A DNA stretch of 64,000 nt, from positions 1,808,001 to 1,872,000 of the forward strand of contig NZ_ACJX03000001.1 in assembly GCF_000160455.2 (NCBI RefSeq), given 5' to 3'. This DNA is from Acetomicrobium hydrogeniformans ATCC BAA-1850 (lineage in GTDB: Bacteria; Synergistota; Synergistia; Synergistales; Acetomicrobiaceae). A program made the position numbers and the translations under genes. Below, one piece after another: positions 24,427 through 33,602 of the stretch. The notes beneath the pieces were generated by a model. It did no database searches. It was given only the letters and a program-made list of their open reading frames with translations, and had not been told where the DNA came from. Every line of letters begins with the position of its first letter. Position 1 is the stretch's first letter.

Positions 24427-25156
24427 TGCGAATTTACATTATGATAAACTGATAAGGTTAAATAAGTACCTTGCCATGTGTGGCTTGGGTTCCAGGAGAA
24501 AGACAGAGGCTCTAATCGTAAGCGGAAGGGTTAAAGTGGACGGCGAGATCGCTGCAGGTCCCTGGATCATGGTCAATACAAGTTATAATGTGGAAGTAGA
24601 TGGGAAAATCGTAGCTCCTTTAAAGAATCTCTATTTGGTTATGAATAAGCCTCGCAATTGCGTTTGTGCCGTTGTGGATTCAAGATATACTACGGTGATT
24701 GACCTTCTTCCCAAAGATTTGATAGGGCACCGCCTTTTTCCTGTTGGAAGGTTGGATAAAAACAGCAGTGGACTATTGATATTAACGAACGACGGTGATT
24801 TCGCCCAAGATATAATACATCCTCGGAACGGCATAACCAAGACATATCGTGTCATGCTTAATAAGCCTATGACTTCAGGCGATTTGGAAAAATGGCGTAA
24901 GGGAGTTTATCTCGACGATAGATTAATAAAACCAAAAGATGTTAAAATACTCTCGGATAAATGGTGCGTAATAGAGATTTACGAAGGCAAGAAGCGTGAA
25001 ATTAGGAGAATGGCCGAATGTCTCGGATATAAGGTCGTCGAATTGGTCAGGATAAAGATAGGCCGCCTGGAACTTAAAACATTAGATGAAGGTTGTTTTT
25101 TGAAGTTCAGTAAAGATAAATTATTAAAAATGATTTGCAATGGGGGCGTAGTTTAA
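24407..25156 (+). CDS. rluB: RsuA/RluB-family pseudouridine synthase
   Basis: 249 residues. S4 RNA-binding domain (IRLNKYLAMCGLGSRRKTEALI), then the RsuA-type catalytic domain with the aspartate in FPVGRLDKNSSGLLILTNDG and the KKREIRRM motif. The scpA-scpB-rluB order is common and favours RluB (23S rRNA) over RsuA. Overlaps scpB by 20 bases. Confidence 0.9.
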   Translation: MKEITADANLHYDKLIRLNKYLAMCGLGSRRKTEALIVSGRVKVDGEIAAGPWIMVNTSYNVEVDGKIVAPLKNLYLVMNKPRNCVCAVVDSRYTTVIDLLPKDLIGHRLFPVGRLDKNSSGLLILTNDGDFAQDIIHPRNGITKTYRVMLNKPMTSGDLEKWRKGVYLDDRLIKPKDVKILSDKWCVIEIYEGKKREIRRMAECLGYKVVELVRIKIGRLELKTLDEGCFLKFSKDKLLKMICNGGVV

Positions 25157-25187
25157 ATCAATCCAGTTAAGATATGGGGGACAGGAT

Positions 25188-26078
25188 ATGCCAACAGATG
25201 GAAGTCCGAGGGAAATAGTAAAAAAACGCATACTCAAAAAGGTAAAAGATATTCCATCCCTGCCTCAGTTTGTGCTTTTAACACTCAAGAAGTTAGATGA
25301 CGAAAGAAGCAGTGCCTCCGACGTGGCCAACACTCTCTCAAAGGATCAGGGGTTGGTCGTTCGTGTCTTACGTCTGGCCAATTCTGCCTATTACGGGATT
25401 CCAAGGACAATTACCAGTGTAACCGAAGCTGTTGCCATATTGGGATATAAAACCCTTAGAAGCATAGTTTTGGCAGCAAGTATTTATCCCTATATGTCGG
25501 GATCGCAAAAGGGATATGCCCTCGATAAAGGAGAGTTGTGGCGTCATTCGTTGGGTGTGGCATACCTTTCCCGCTATATTGGTGAGAAGGTAGGCGGATT
25601 GGATCTGGAGGAATTGTACCTTGCCGGATTGTTGCACGACATAGGGAAAATAGTTCTCAACGAATATGTCAGATACGGATATTCGATAATAAGCAAGATG
25701 GTAGAAGAAGAGGCCGTCCCCTTTACTCAAGCAGAGAGGGAAGTTTTAGGATTCGATCACGCCGAAATAGGCGAAATGATAATAGATCAATGGGCTTTGC
25801 CGGAAGTATACGCTTTGGCCGCTCGATATCACCATACACCAGATGATTTGCCGGACGAGAAGGCCTCCTATAGGCCTGTTGTCGATGTCGTACATACCTC
25901 CAATTCTATATGTCTTATGTTGGGATTTGGACTGGGTGCGGACGGTCTCCAGCATTATATGTCGGAAAAATCGTTAGAAAGGCTGCAATTAAAGGACGAA
26001 ATTGAGCTTCTGATGTCTGAGGCAGTTAACATACTATACCAATTGGACGAAGAAATAAGATCAGAGGAGATCATATGA
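25188..26078 (+). CDS. HDOD-domain signalling protein
   Basis: 296 residues, nearly all HDOD domain (IPSLPQFVLLTLKKLDDERSSASD at the start, LRLANSAYYG, GLLHDIGKIVLNEY, FDHAEIGEMI). An HD-type motif is present, but HDOD proteins are usually without proven catalysis and act in signalling, motility or stress. ATG behind GGGGGACAGG. Its stop overlaps the start of cmk (ATGA), so it is part of the house-keeping run. Target unknown. Confidence 0.88.
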   Translation: MPTDGSPREIVKKRILKKVKDIPSLPQFVLLTLKKLDDERSSASDVANTLSKDQGLVVRVLRLANSAYYGIPRTITSVTEAVAILGYKTLRSIVLAASIYPYMSGSQKGYALDKGELWRHSLGVAYLSRYIGEKVGGLDLEELYLAGLLHDIGKIVLNEYVRYGYSIISKMVEEEAVPFTQAEREVLGFDHAEIGEMIIDQWALPEVYALAARYHHTPDDLPDEKASYRPVVDVVHTSNSICLMLGFGLGADGLQHYMSEKSLERLQLKDEIELLMSEAVNILYQLDEEIRSEEII

Positions 26079-26767
26079 AGAGCGGTAAAACGATAATAAT
26101 AACCATAGATGGTCCTGCGGGTTCAGGAAAAAGCAGCGTCGCTCGAAGGGTTGCCGAAGAATTGGGGTTCGCCTATCTTGATTCCGGGGCAATATACAGA
26201 GCTGTGTCTTTTTATTTATCTCAAAAGTGTATCTCTTCGAATGATGTTGCAAAAATTGAAGTGGAGCTCGAGAAACTGACAATTCAAATTGACGATCAAC
26301 AGCGTATTTTCGTGAACGGTGCAGACGTTACAGGGGAAATACGCTCTCCTAAAGTGGATGAAATTGTCTCTTTTTATTCTTCCTTGCCGGTAGTCAGGCG
26401 CCGGCTTCTTTCTATTCAAAGGGAGCTAGGGGATAGACAGAATTTGATAGCTGAAGGAAGAGATATGGGAACGGTTGTCTTCCCCAATGCTGATCTAAAG
26501 ATCTTCCTGAAGGCCAATGCAAGGACGCGAGCGGCAAGGCGATGGAAAGAACTGGCAGAACGAGGGGTAGAAATATCCTACGATGATGTATATTATCAAA
26601 TTATTCAAAGGGACGAGTTGGACAGCAAAAGGAAGTTATCCCCTCTGTTGCCAGCAGAGGACGCGATAATATTGGATACAAGCGACTTGACACTGGAAGA
26701 GGTCGTAGAAGCTGTTAAAAAACTGATAAAAGAGTGCGTTTTAAAGGTGAAAGAGTGTGACTGTTAA
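26075..26767 (+). CDS. cmk: cytidylate kinase
   Basis: 230 residues. Phosphorylates CMP/dCMP. P-loop TIDGPAGSGKSSVARRVA, then YLDSGAIYRAV and the AEGRDMGTVVFP motif. Couples to plsC by an 11-base overlap, the usual cmk-plsC pairing. Confidence 0.95.
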   Translation: MKSGKTIIITIDGPAGSGKSSVARRVAEELGFAYLDSGAIYRAVSFYLSQKCISSNDVAKIEVELEKLTIQIDDQQRIFVNGADVTGEIRSPKVDEIVSFYSSLPVVRRRLLSIQRELGDRQNLIAEGRDMGTVVFPNADLKIFLKANARTRAARRWKELAERGVEISYDDVYYQIIQRDELDSKRKLSPLLPAEDAIILDTSDLTLEEVVEAVKKLIKECVLKVKECDC

Positions 26768-27401
26768 ACGCAGCCCCCTTTTTTATGCCTTCTCTAAATG
26801 TCTGTGTAGAGTGTTTTTGGCTTTATACAATAGACTCAGCATCAATAACGCGCCCCTTCTCCCCGAGGGGAGGGCTGTTATCGTAGCTTCGAATCACAAT
26901 AGCAATTTGGATCCGGTAATCGTGGGTGTGGCCTATCCAAGGAAGTTGAGTTACCTGGCAAAGGAAGAGCTGTTTAAAGTGCCTTTCTTAAGCTTTATCA
27001 TAAGGCATCTGGGAGCAATTCCCGTTTCAAGGCAAGATGAGCTTAAAGCCGGGGTCGTATTGAGGACCATGCTAGACATTTTGCTCAGCGGAGAAGATGT
27101 ATTGATATTTCCCGAAGGAAGCAGGTCATTCGACGGAAAGCTTCAACCCCTTGAGGGTGGAGCGGCCATGTTGGCCTTACACTCAAATGCTCCTATTTTA
27201 CCAGTATACGTTAAAGGATCATTCGAGGCAATGCCTCGAGGTACCTCCTTCCCAAAACCAAAGAAGATAGAGGTCCTGTTTGGAAAGCTAATCGACCCCT
27301 TGGATTTGCCAACGGATATGAAGGACAAGCAGAAACGATTCCATTTGCTCGTACAGTTGGAAAAACAGATGGAGGAGATGATGTACGAACTTGGAAAATA
27401 G
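26757..27401 (+). CDS. plsC: 1-acyl-sn-glycerol-3-phosphate acyltransferase
   Basis: 214 residues, GTG start inside cmk. Second acylation in phosphatidic acid synthesis at the inner membrane. Catalytic motif NHNSNLDPVIVG (NHx4D), then FPEGSRSFDGKLQPLEGGA. Hydrophobic N-terminus suits membrane association. Confidence 0.93.
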   Translation: MTVKRSPLFYAFSKCLCRVFLALYNRLSINNAPLLPEGRAVIVASNHNSNLDPVIVGVAYPRKLSYLAKEELFKVPFLSFIIRHLGAIPVSRQDELKAGVVLRTMLDILLSGEDVLIFPEGSRSFDGKLQPLEGGAAMLALHSNAPILPVYVKGSFEAMPRGTSFPKPKKIEVLFGKLIDPLDLPTDMKDKQKRFHLLVQLEKQMEEMMYELGK

Positions 27402-28536
27402 ATATAATAAGGCCCTGCTTCTTTGCTTAGATAGACAAAGAAGCGACGAAGACCCCGATATACTTGCCGATGAACTGGCACTGCTTCTTGCCAATTTAAA
27501 CATAAAAGTCGTGGGTAGGATCGATCAAAAGCGGATATCTCCCGATCCTGCAACTTTTTTGGGAAAGGGGAAGGTTTTAGAAGCAAGGGAGTTGATAAAC
27601 CTTCTCGGGGTTAATATCGTTGTGTGCAACGACTCTTTATTGTCCACGCAATTGCACAACTTGCGCTCTCTCTTGGGCGTTGAAGTGTGGGACAGGCCCT
27701 TTGTCATTATGAAAATATTTGAATCAAGAGCGCATTCCGCTGAGGCCAAACTTCAAGTGGAACTGGCTATGTGTAAATATGAAATTCCACTATTAAAAGG
27801 TCTGGGTAAACAAATGTCTCAAACAGGGGGAGGTATTGGCACAAGAGGCCCAGGTGAAACAGAGTTCGAAAGACATCGTCGTAAGCTGGAACGGAAAGTC
27901 GTATCGCTTCAGCGCAAGCTCGAACAGGTGCGCAAAAGACGGTGCAACTCCAGAAAGCGGCGAAAAAGGAGCAATATTTCTACAGTTGCCATTGTAGGTT
28001 ATACGAACAGCGGCAAATCCACCCTTCTTAGAGCATTGAGTCACGACGATGAAATATACTGCGCAGATAAGCTTTTTGCTACTTTAGATCCCAAGGTAAG
28101 GAGAGTAAAACTTCCCGGCGGCAAGCATGTCCTTTTTGCCGATACTGTCGGCTTCATTCGCAAACTGCCGGTAGAGTTGGTTGCCGCCTTTCGAGCGACA
28201 CTAGAAGAAGTAAATGAAGCAAACTTACTATTGGTCGTCATAGATCCCCTTGACAAAGATCCATTGGAATCCTTAACCGTCGTAGAGGAGACCTTAAAAC
28301 AAATAGGGGCAGCCTCCATACCGAGGATCATTGTAGTGAATAAGATTGATATGATAGAAAAAGATCAGTTACAATCATTACTTGAGCGGCTGTCCTTGCC
28401 TTCGGGATTTGAGGCAGTGCCTGTAAGTGCACTTAAAAATATAAACATATCGACGCTTTTAAAAAGAATAGAATCTTCTTTGTCTCGCATTGATTCCGAT
28501 GTAAAGTTGTTTACAGATACCTATAAGTTAGCATGA
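27391..28536 (+). CDS. hflX: GTPase HflX
   Basis: 381 residues, TTG start overlapping plsC by 11 bases. N-terminal HflX domain (GKGKVLEARELI, ETGPGE-type segment GGIGTRGPGETEFE), a basic coiled segment, then a G domain: P-loop VGYTNSGKSTLL, switch DTVGFIRKLP, NKID. Ribosome-associated GTPase that splits or rescues stalled 70S particles. Ends 33 bases before the yicC ribosome site. Confidence 0.94.
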   Translation: MENRYNKALLLCLDRQRSDEDPDILADELALLLANLNIKVVGRIDQKRISPDPATFLGKGKVLEARELINLLGVNIVVCNDSLLSTQLHNLRSLLGVEVWDRPFVIMKIFESRAHSAEAKLQVELAMCKYEIPLLKGLGKQMSQTGGGIGTRGPGETEFERHRRKLERKVVSLQRKLEQVRKRRCNSRKRRKRSNISTVAIVGYTNSGKSTLLRALSHDDEIYCADKLFATLDPKVRRVKLPGGKHVLFADTVGFIRKLPVELVAAFRATLEEVNEANLLLVVIDPLDKDPLESLTVVEETLKQIGAASIPRIIVVNKIDMIEKDQLQSLLERLSLPSGFEAVPVSALKNINISTLLKRIESSLSRIDSDVKLFTDTYKLA

Positions 28537-28583
28537 TTAAATGCTTATATAATGACAATGCACATTGAATGGAGGGAGCCTCT

Positions 28584-29468
28584 TTGCTGATAAGCATGAC
28601 AGGGGTGGGCGGTGCCTATGATACCTTCGATTGGGGTACATTGCGTATAGATGTTTGTAGTGTCAACTCCAGGTACAAAGATATAATTGTTCGTTGCCCA
28701 AAGGAGCTTTCCATGTTGGAGAACTCTTTAAGAGAGGAACTTAAAAATCGTTTTGCAAGGGGGAAGATTACCGTTACCCTATATTCAACCTTTGCCCCAG
28801 AACTGAAAATGGCAAGCATTAACGGTAAGGTTCTCCGGAATTATTTCGAGGAATTAATGTCAATCCACGGTAAGTTAAAGCTCTTGGAAGAAATACAGCT
28901 CGAACTCCTCCTCGATTTGCCCGGCGTCCTAGAACAACCCGAAGGAAGAATGTTGGATCTTTACGAACAAATAAATAAGGACGCGATAGCCTTGCTGGAT
29001 AAAGCTTTGTCTGATTGGAACGAAATGAGAAAGAGCGAGGGTGAACACATATCCTCTTTTGTAAATGAATCTCTTGATAAATATGAAAAGCTGGTAAATG
29101 AGATAGCTGGTGAGTGGGATGTTGCATTCGAAGAGGAGCTTACGGAACTAAAGAGTAAAATAAATTTATTAGTTTCAAACATTGCTTTAGAGGACGACCC
29201 ATCCCATTTTGAAGCCGTAGCACACTTAGCAGATAAGTGGGACATAAAAGAAGAAATCACGAGAAGCAAGTCTCACATTGAAAAGTTTCGCGAAACGCTT
29301 AAATCGAATGTTTCGGAGGGCAAAAAACTTAGCTTTTTGTTGCAGGAGATGTTGAGGGAGATCAATACAATAGCTTCTAAAGTGAAAAACGCCAGAATTC
29401 GCTGGCATGTCGTTAAAAGCAAGTGCTTGTTAGAGCAAATGAGAGAGCAAATCCAAAACGTTGAATGA
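28584..29468 (+). CDS. yicC: YicC/YloC family endoribonuclease
   Basis: 294 residues. Starts with the family signature SMTGVGG and ends with a conserved block ([19 protein letters not shown]...). Family members act as RNases on small RNAs. TTG 28584 is chosen because GGAGGG stands eight bases ahead; the in-frame ATG 28569 overlaps that site. It heads the yicC-remA-gmk-rpoZ-coaBC-priA block known from Firmicutes. Confidence 0.9.
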   Translation: MLISMTGVGGAYDTFDWGTLRIDVCSVNSRYKDIIVRCPKELSMLENSLREELKNRFARGKITVTLYSTFAPELKMASINGKVLRNYFEELMSIHGKLKLLEEIQLELLLDLPGVLEQPEGRMLDLYEQINKDAIALLDKALSDWNEMRKSEGEHISSFVNESLDKYEKLVNEIAGEWDVAFEEELTELKSKINLLVSNIALEDDPSHFEAVAHLADKWDIKEEITRSKSHIEKFRETLKSNVSEGKKLSFLLQEMLREINTIASKVKNARIRWHVVKSKCLLEQMREQIQNVE

Positions 29469-29481
29469 GGGTCGATCTTAC

Positions 29482-29739
29482 ATGTATAAATTAGTTCACA
29501 TAGGATTTGGAAACGTAGTCGTAGCTAACAGGATAATCGCAATAATTCATCCCGATTCCTCGCCCGTTAAAAGGCTCAAAGACGAGGCAAGGGAACGGGG
29601 ACAGCTTATAGACGCCACTCAAGGCCGGAAAACAAGGGCAGTCATATTAACTGACAGCAATCATGTGATACTCTCGGCCATACAGCCCGAGACAATAGCT
29701 CATCGCTTCGAGGGAATTGCACAAAATGACGAACTATAG
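29482..29739 (+). CDS. remA: RemA-like regulator (DUF370)
   Basis: 85 residues. [18 protein letters not shown] at the start and [24 protein letters not shown] are typical of RemA/YlzA. In Bacillus RemA binds DNA and controls matrix and osmoprotectant genes; here it may serve another regulon. ATG 29482 is preferred over the earlier in-frame start inside yicC. Overlaps gmk by 14 bases. Confidence 0.9.
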   Translation: MYKLVHIGFGNVVVANRIIAIIHPDSSPVKRLKDEARERGQLIDATQGRKTRAVILTDSNHVILSAIQPETIAHRFEGIAQNDEL

Positions 29740-30331
29740 CAATATAAATCACAAAAGGGAAAAAGGGTATCTCTTCGTAATTTCCGGGCCCAGCGGGGCA
29801 GGAAAAGGTACCATACGAAGGGAACTTTTTAAAAGGCTCTCCGATTTGGTCTATTCCATATCGTGCACGACGCGTCAACCAAGGGAGGGGGAGCAAGACG
29901 GCGTAGATTATTATTTCGTCGAGGGCGAGGAATTTGAAAAGAGAAAAAAGTCGGGAGATTTTTTGGAGTGGGCCTTTGTCCACGGGAATTACTATGGAAC
30001 TCCTAAAAAAGAGGTATTGAAGAACCTGGAAGAGGGAAAAGATGTCATCCTCGAGATAGATGTCCAGGGAGCTCTAAATGTGAAAAAGGTATTCCCCGAA
30101 GCAGTATTGATATTTATACTGCCCCCGTCAGAGGAGGTTTTAAGGGAAAGACTTATATCCCGTGGCACAGAGAACGAGGAATCTCTGCGCACCAGATTAA
30201 ATAACGCAGCGTGGGAGATGAAGTTGGCAGGCGTATACGACCATGCGATAATAAACGATGATGTAAATCGTGCTGCAGAAGAGCTTGTCAGGTTAATAAT
30301 GAACTACAGGAAAGGAGGCTGTAAGAAATGA
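29726..30331 (+). CDS. gmk: guanylate kinase
   Basis: 201 residues. GMP to GDP. P-loop [16 protein letters not shown], then [19 protein letters not shown] and EIDVQGA. ATG 29726 chosen; a TTG at 29717 is too near the GAGGG site. Stop overlaps the rpoZ start. Confidence 0.95.
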   Translation: MTNYSNINHKREKGYLFVISGPSGAGKGTIRRELFKRLSDLVYSISCTTRQPREGEQDGVDYYFVEGEEFEKRKKSGDFLEWAFVHGNYYGTPKKEVLKNLEEGKDVILEIDVQGALNVKKVFPEAVLIFILPPSEEVLRERLISRGTENEESLRTRLNNAAWEMKLAGVYDHAIINDDVNRAAEELVRLIMNYRKGGCKK

Positions 30332-30549
30332 TATATGTCGATGTAAATCAGATCATGAGAAAATACAATATACCGAATAAATATGTTTTAACTATGCTGA
30401 TTGCAAAAAGGGCCAGAGCTCTTAGCGAGGACGCTTCGAAGCGTCTCTTTGGCGGAGATGGAGATAAGCCAATAAATACGGCCATAGAAGAAATTAAAGA
30501 GGGTAAGGTTGCGTTTGTCGTAAAAACAAAAAATAACCAAATAATTTAA
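30328..30549 (+). CDS. rpoZ: RNA polymerase omega subunit
   Basis: 73 residues. Contains the omega core (KYVLTMLIAKRARALSE, then INTAIEEIKEGKV). Stabilises RNA polymerase. Behind AAAGGAGG, between gmk and coaBC as in many bacteria. Confidence 0.9.
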   Translation: MIYVDVNQIMRKYNIPNKYVLTMLIAKRARALSEDASKRLFGGDGDKPINTAIEEIKEGKVAFVVKTKNNQII

Positions 30550-30561
30550 AAGGGGAAAATC

Positions 30562-31776
30562 ATGCTCAAATGGAAGACCAACAGAAAGGTTCTCTTGGGT
30601 ATTTCGGGGGGTATATCTGCATACAAGATCCCCGATGTTGTTAGTACGTTAAAGAAGTATAATAACGATATCGAGGTAATAATGACTCGATCTGCGTCTT
30701 CTTTTGTGACGCCCTTGTCCCTCTCCACATTGACGGGCAAAAAAACCTGGATGGAGGAGGACTTCTTAAGCGACCAACGTGGGTGGGAAATACCCCACAT
30801 TTCTTTGGCCGATTGGGCGGAAGTCTTCGTCATTGCGCCGGCAACAGCTAATGTAATCAGGAGGGCTGCCTTCGGAGAAGCAGAAACCCTTTTAGGGGCT
30901 ACCATGCTTGCAACGAGAGCACCGGTAGTAATTTTTCCTGCCATGAACATTCATATGTGGGAACATCCCGCAACTCAGCGTCATGTTAAGATGTCAGGTG
31001 AACTTGGCTACATCGTGATACCGCCTGAAGAAGGGTTCTTGGCTTGTGGATATGAGGGCAAAGGGAGGCTCCCAAAAAAAGAAGTCATACTCGAGATTTT
31101 GTGGAGGGTATTGTCCCCTAAGAGAGATTTAATTGGCAAAAAGATAATTGTGACCTCAGGGCCTACCAGGGAGTTCATGGACCCCGTCAGGTTTATCAGC
31201 AATCCAAGCTCCGGTAAGATGGGTTACGCTGTAGCAAGGACGGCATGGTATAGGGGTGCCGATGTCACGTTGATAAAAGGCCCTACATATATCGAGCCTC
31301 CTTTTGGTGTAAGAACAATAGACGTTACCACTGCCCAGGAGATGTACGATGCCGTATTAAAAGAGAGTGATGGCGCGGATATAGTAGTAAAGGCGGCAGC
31401 TGTAGGTGACTATAGATTTGCTCATACTTTAGATCAAAAGCTTAAACGAGAGGGCAGGGGCCGCCTCGAGGTAATCTTAGAAGAAAACCCCGATATTGCG
31501 GCGGAAGTGGGAAAAAGAAAGAGACAAGGGCAAATTCTGGTTGGATTTGCAGCCGAATCGACGGAAGTAGTAGAAAACGCCCTTTCAAAGCTCAACAAAA
31601 AAAATATGGACATGATAGTCGCCAATGATATCACGGCCAGGGGAAGCGGATTCGAATCGGATACCAATTCCGTAACGGTCATATGCAAGACAGGACGCAC
31701 CTCGAGGCTAGAAGGTTCAAAGGAAGAGGTTGCATGGGGCCTATGGGATATCGTTGAGGCGGAGTTTTTATCATAG
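30562..31776 (+). CDS. coaBC: bifunctional phosphopantothenoylcysteine decarboxylase/synthetase
   Basis: 404 residues. Coenzyme A synthesis. N-terminal CoaC flavoprotein: GISGGISAYK, active His in PHISLADWAEVFVIAPATAN, PAMN motif, and active Cys in FLACGYEGKGRL. C-terminal CoaB (from about residue 190): SGPTREFMDPVRFISNPSSGKMG and the KKNMDMIVAND lysine motif. Two bases before priA. Confidence 0.95.
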   Translation: MLKWKTNRKVLLGISGGISAYKIPDVVSTLKKYNNDIEVIMTRSASSFVTPLSLSTLTGKKTWMEEDFLSDQRGWEIPHISLADWAEVFVIAPATANVIRRAAFGEAETLLGATMLATRAPVVIFPAMNIHMWEHPATQRHVKMSGELGYIVIPPEEGFLACGYEGKGRLPKKEVILEILWRVLSPKRDLIGKKIIVTSGPTREFMDPVRFISNPSSGKMGYAVARTAWYRGADVTLIKGPTYIEPPFGVRTIDVTTAQEMYDAVLKESDGADIVVKAAAVGDYRFAHTLDQKLKREGRGRLEVILEENPDIAAEVGKRKRQGQILVGFAAESTEVVENALSKLNKKNMDMIVANDITARGSGFESDTNSVTVICKTGRTSRLEGSKEEVAWGLWDIVEAEFLS

Positions 31777-31778
31777 AA

Positions 31779-33578
31779 ATGTATGCCGATGTCCTTGTGC
31801 CTGGAGTTTGGTGGCATCCATTAACTTACAGAATATCGGCACCCGCGAAAATTGGCAGCAGAGTTCTGGTCCCTATGGGTCCGCGAGACAGCAAGAGATT
31901 GGGATTTCTTTCAGCGATAAAAGAAAATATCGAAAATAAGATTGTTTACGAGGTAAAAGAGGTAATTGAGATATTGGACGATGTGCCTCTTTTGGGGCAA
32001 GAGCTGTGGAGCTTAAGCGAGTGGACATCCCGACAATATCTATGCAGCCAAGGTGAGATATTAAAATTAATGTGCCCTACTCCCATCATCGAGGGCAGTA
32101 AAGTGAACAATATTCCTCCCCTTGTTTTTAACCCGCCGAAAGACGGCGATAGCGAACATTGCGTTTACGAGGTATACGATAATGAAAGATATGGACGCTA
32201 CAGGGAAATAATCGGCGAAGGCAAAAGCGGTCTCGTCTTCTTTCCTGAGGAATCGGTGGCCAGAACTTTTTGGAATGACCTTCCGGAAGACATTAAAAAG
32301 CAAGGCCTGTTATGGCCATCCAGCGGGGGCAAAAAAGCCTTTGAAGCGTGGCTGAAGGCTAGGCGGGGAGAAGTGTCTTTCTTGGTAGGGTCAGTGGGGT
32401 TGCTCTTCGCTCCATTATCCCCAATTAAGTTCGTTGTAGTGGAGGAAGAGGCCAGCTTTTCCTACAATTTAGCCCGATATCCTAATATATCCTTACGCCA
32501 TGTAGCAGCCAAAAGAGCTCAAATGTGGAAGGCGAAGCTAATCTTGGGAGGCAGGCTGCCATCATCCCGATTGTATTTCCTAAAAAAGCCAAAATTAAGC
32601 AAAAACGTTAAAGAACAGATTCGTTTCGTTAATATAAAGACTGCGAATAAAATTATTCTTCCGGGGATTTCTCAAGGACTTCCCATTAGCTCGTCTCTTT
32701 TAAAATCATCCCTAGAAGTCGTAAACCGCGGAGAAGTTGCGATGTGGATTTTGGACCGCAAAGGCTATGCCGGAGAGATATCCTGCGAGGAGTGCGGCTG
32801 GACCTTTGTGTGTAGTCATTGCGGCAGTATTTGCAGGATCAACGAAAATATTGTGATATGTCCCTTTTGCGGAAAAACATATGAAATGCCTACGATATGT
32901 CCATCCTGTATGTCCAGGCTTTTGACTGGTAAACGTCCGGGTCTGGAGGCGCTTCATGGAATAGCTCGAGCTCTGGCTGGGGACGTAGCACCGGTTTATA
33001 TGTGGTACAAGGAGAAAAGCGGAAAAAAACGTAAAACTGCAATGTTGCAAGAAATAGGAAAAGGCGGCCTTGTTGTTGGCTCTAGGTTGGCTCTTTCTCT
33101 TTGCGATGATTGTAATGTAGGTTTAATAGGATGGATCGATGCCGATGCCGAAACATGGCGGCCAAATTATAACGCTCGATTTATGGCATTCAGCATGATG
33201 TGGGAATCACGCTTCAGAGGTAATAATCCCAAAAGCAGAGAAGTTATAATTCAGTCCAGAAGGCCATATCATGGTTGGCAAAGGGGACTGAAAGATGGGT
33301 GGAACTTTTTTTGGGAGGATGAACTCAAAGAGAGGTACGAGCTTAATTTCCCCCCTTTCGCCCTGTTGATCGAAATATCTGCTCCGATAAAAGTAATCGA
33401 AGATATCTTTCTATTACTTGACAAATCCGGATTTGCCGTGTATAAGCCAATAGCTGATGAAGGCATAATATGGGTCAAAGCGAAAGATGCAAGGGTTCTT
33501 AGAGAGCTGTTGGAACCATACTTCCATATCTCGCGTTCTAAAATCGGATTCCCAAAGATAAGAATTTGGAGAGACTAA
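31779..33578 (+). CDS. priA: PriA-like primosomal protein, helicase motifs lost
   Basis: 599 residues, shorter than the usual 700-800. The N-terminal DNA-binding domain is present (ADVLVPGVWWHPLTY...VLVPMGPR), and so is the full zinc site (CEECG, CSHCG, CPFCG, CPSC, about residues 330-385). The helicase core is degenerate: the GxGKT loop is missing (IIGEGKSGLVFFPEE stands there), DEEH reads EEEA (residues 222-225), GSATPS reads GGRLPS, and the QVAGRAGR motif reads MWESRFRGNN. An ATPase-dead PriA is known from actinobacteria; here it would act as a structural loader in replication restart. Position between coaBC and der supports the identity. Confidence 0.85.
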   Translation: MYADVLVPGVWWHPLTYRISAPAKIGSRVLVPMGPRDSKRLGFLSAIKENIENKIVYEVKEVIEILDDVPLLGQELWSLSEWTSRQYLCSQGEILKLMCPTPIIEGSKVNNIPPLVFNPPKDGDSEHCVYEVYDNERYGRYREIIGEGKSGLVFFPEESVARTFWNDLPEDIKKQGLLWPSSGGKKAFEAWLKARRGEVSFLVGSVGLLFAPLSPIKFVVVEEEASFSYNLARYPNISLRHVAAKRAQMWKAKLILGGRLPSSRLYFLKKPKLSKNVKEQIRFVNIKTANKIILPGISQGLPISSSLLKSSLEVVNRGEVAMWILDRKGYAGEISCEECGWTFVCSHCGSICRINENIVICPFCGKTYEMPTICPSCMSRLLTGKRPGLEALHGIARALAGDVAPVYMWYKEKSGKKRKTAMLQEIGKGGLVVGSRLALSLCDDCNVGLIGWIDADAETWRPNYNARFMAFSMMWESRFRGNNPKSREVIIQSRRPYHGWQRGLKDGWNFFWEDELKERYELNFPPFALLIEISAPIKVIEDIFLLLDKSGFAVYKPIADEGIIWVKAKDARVLRELLEPYFHISRSKIGFPKIRIWRD

Positions 33579-33602
33579 TAAGGACAAAAGCGGTGAGTAA
33601 AA

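Noticed and set aside
27391-28536. hflX as a separate transcription unit
   Set aside because: It overlaps plsC and has no promoter-like sequence of its own.
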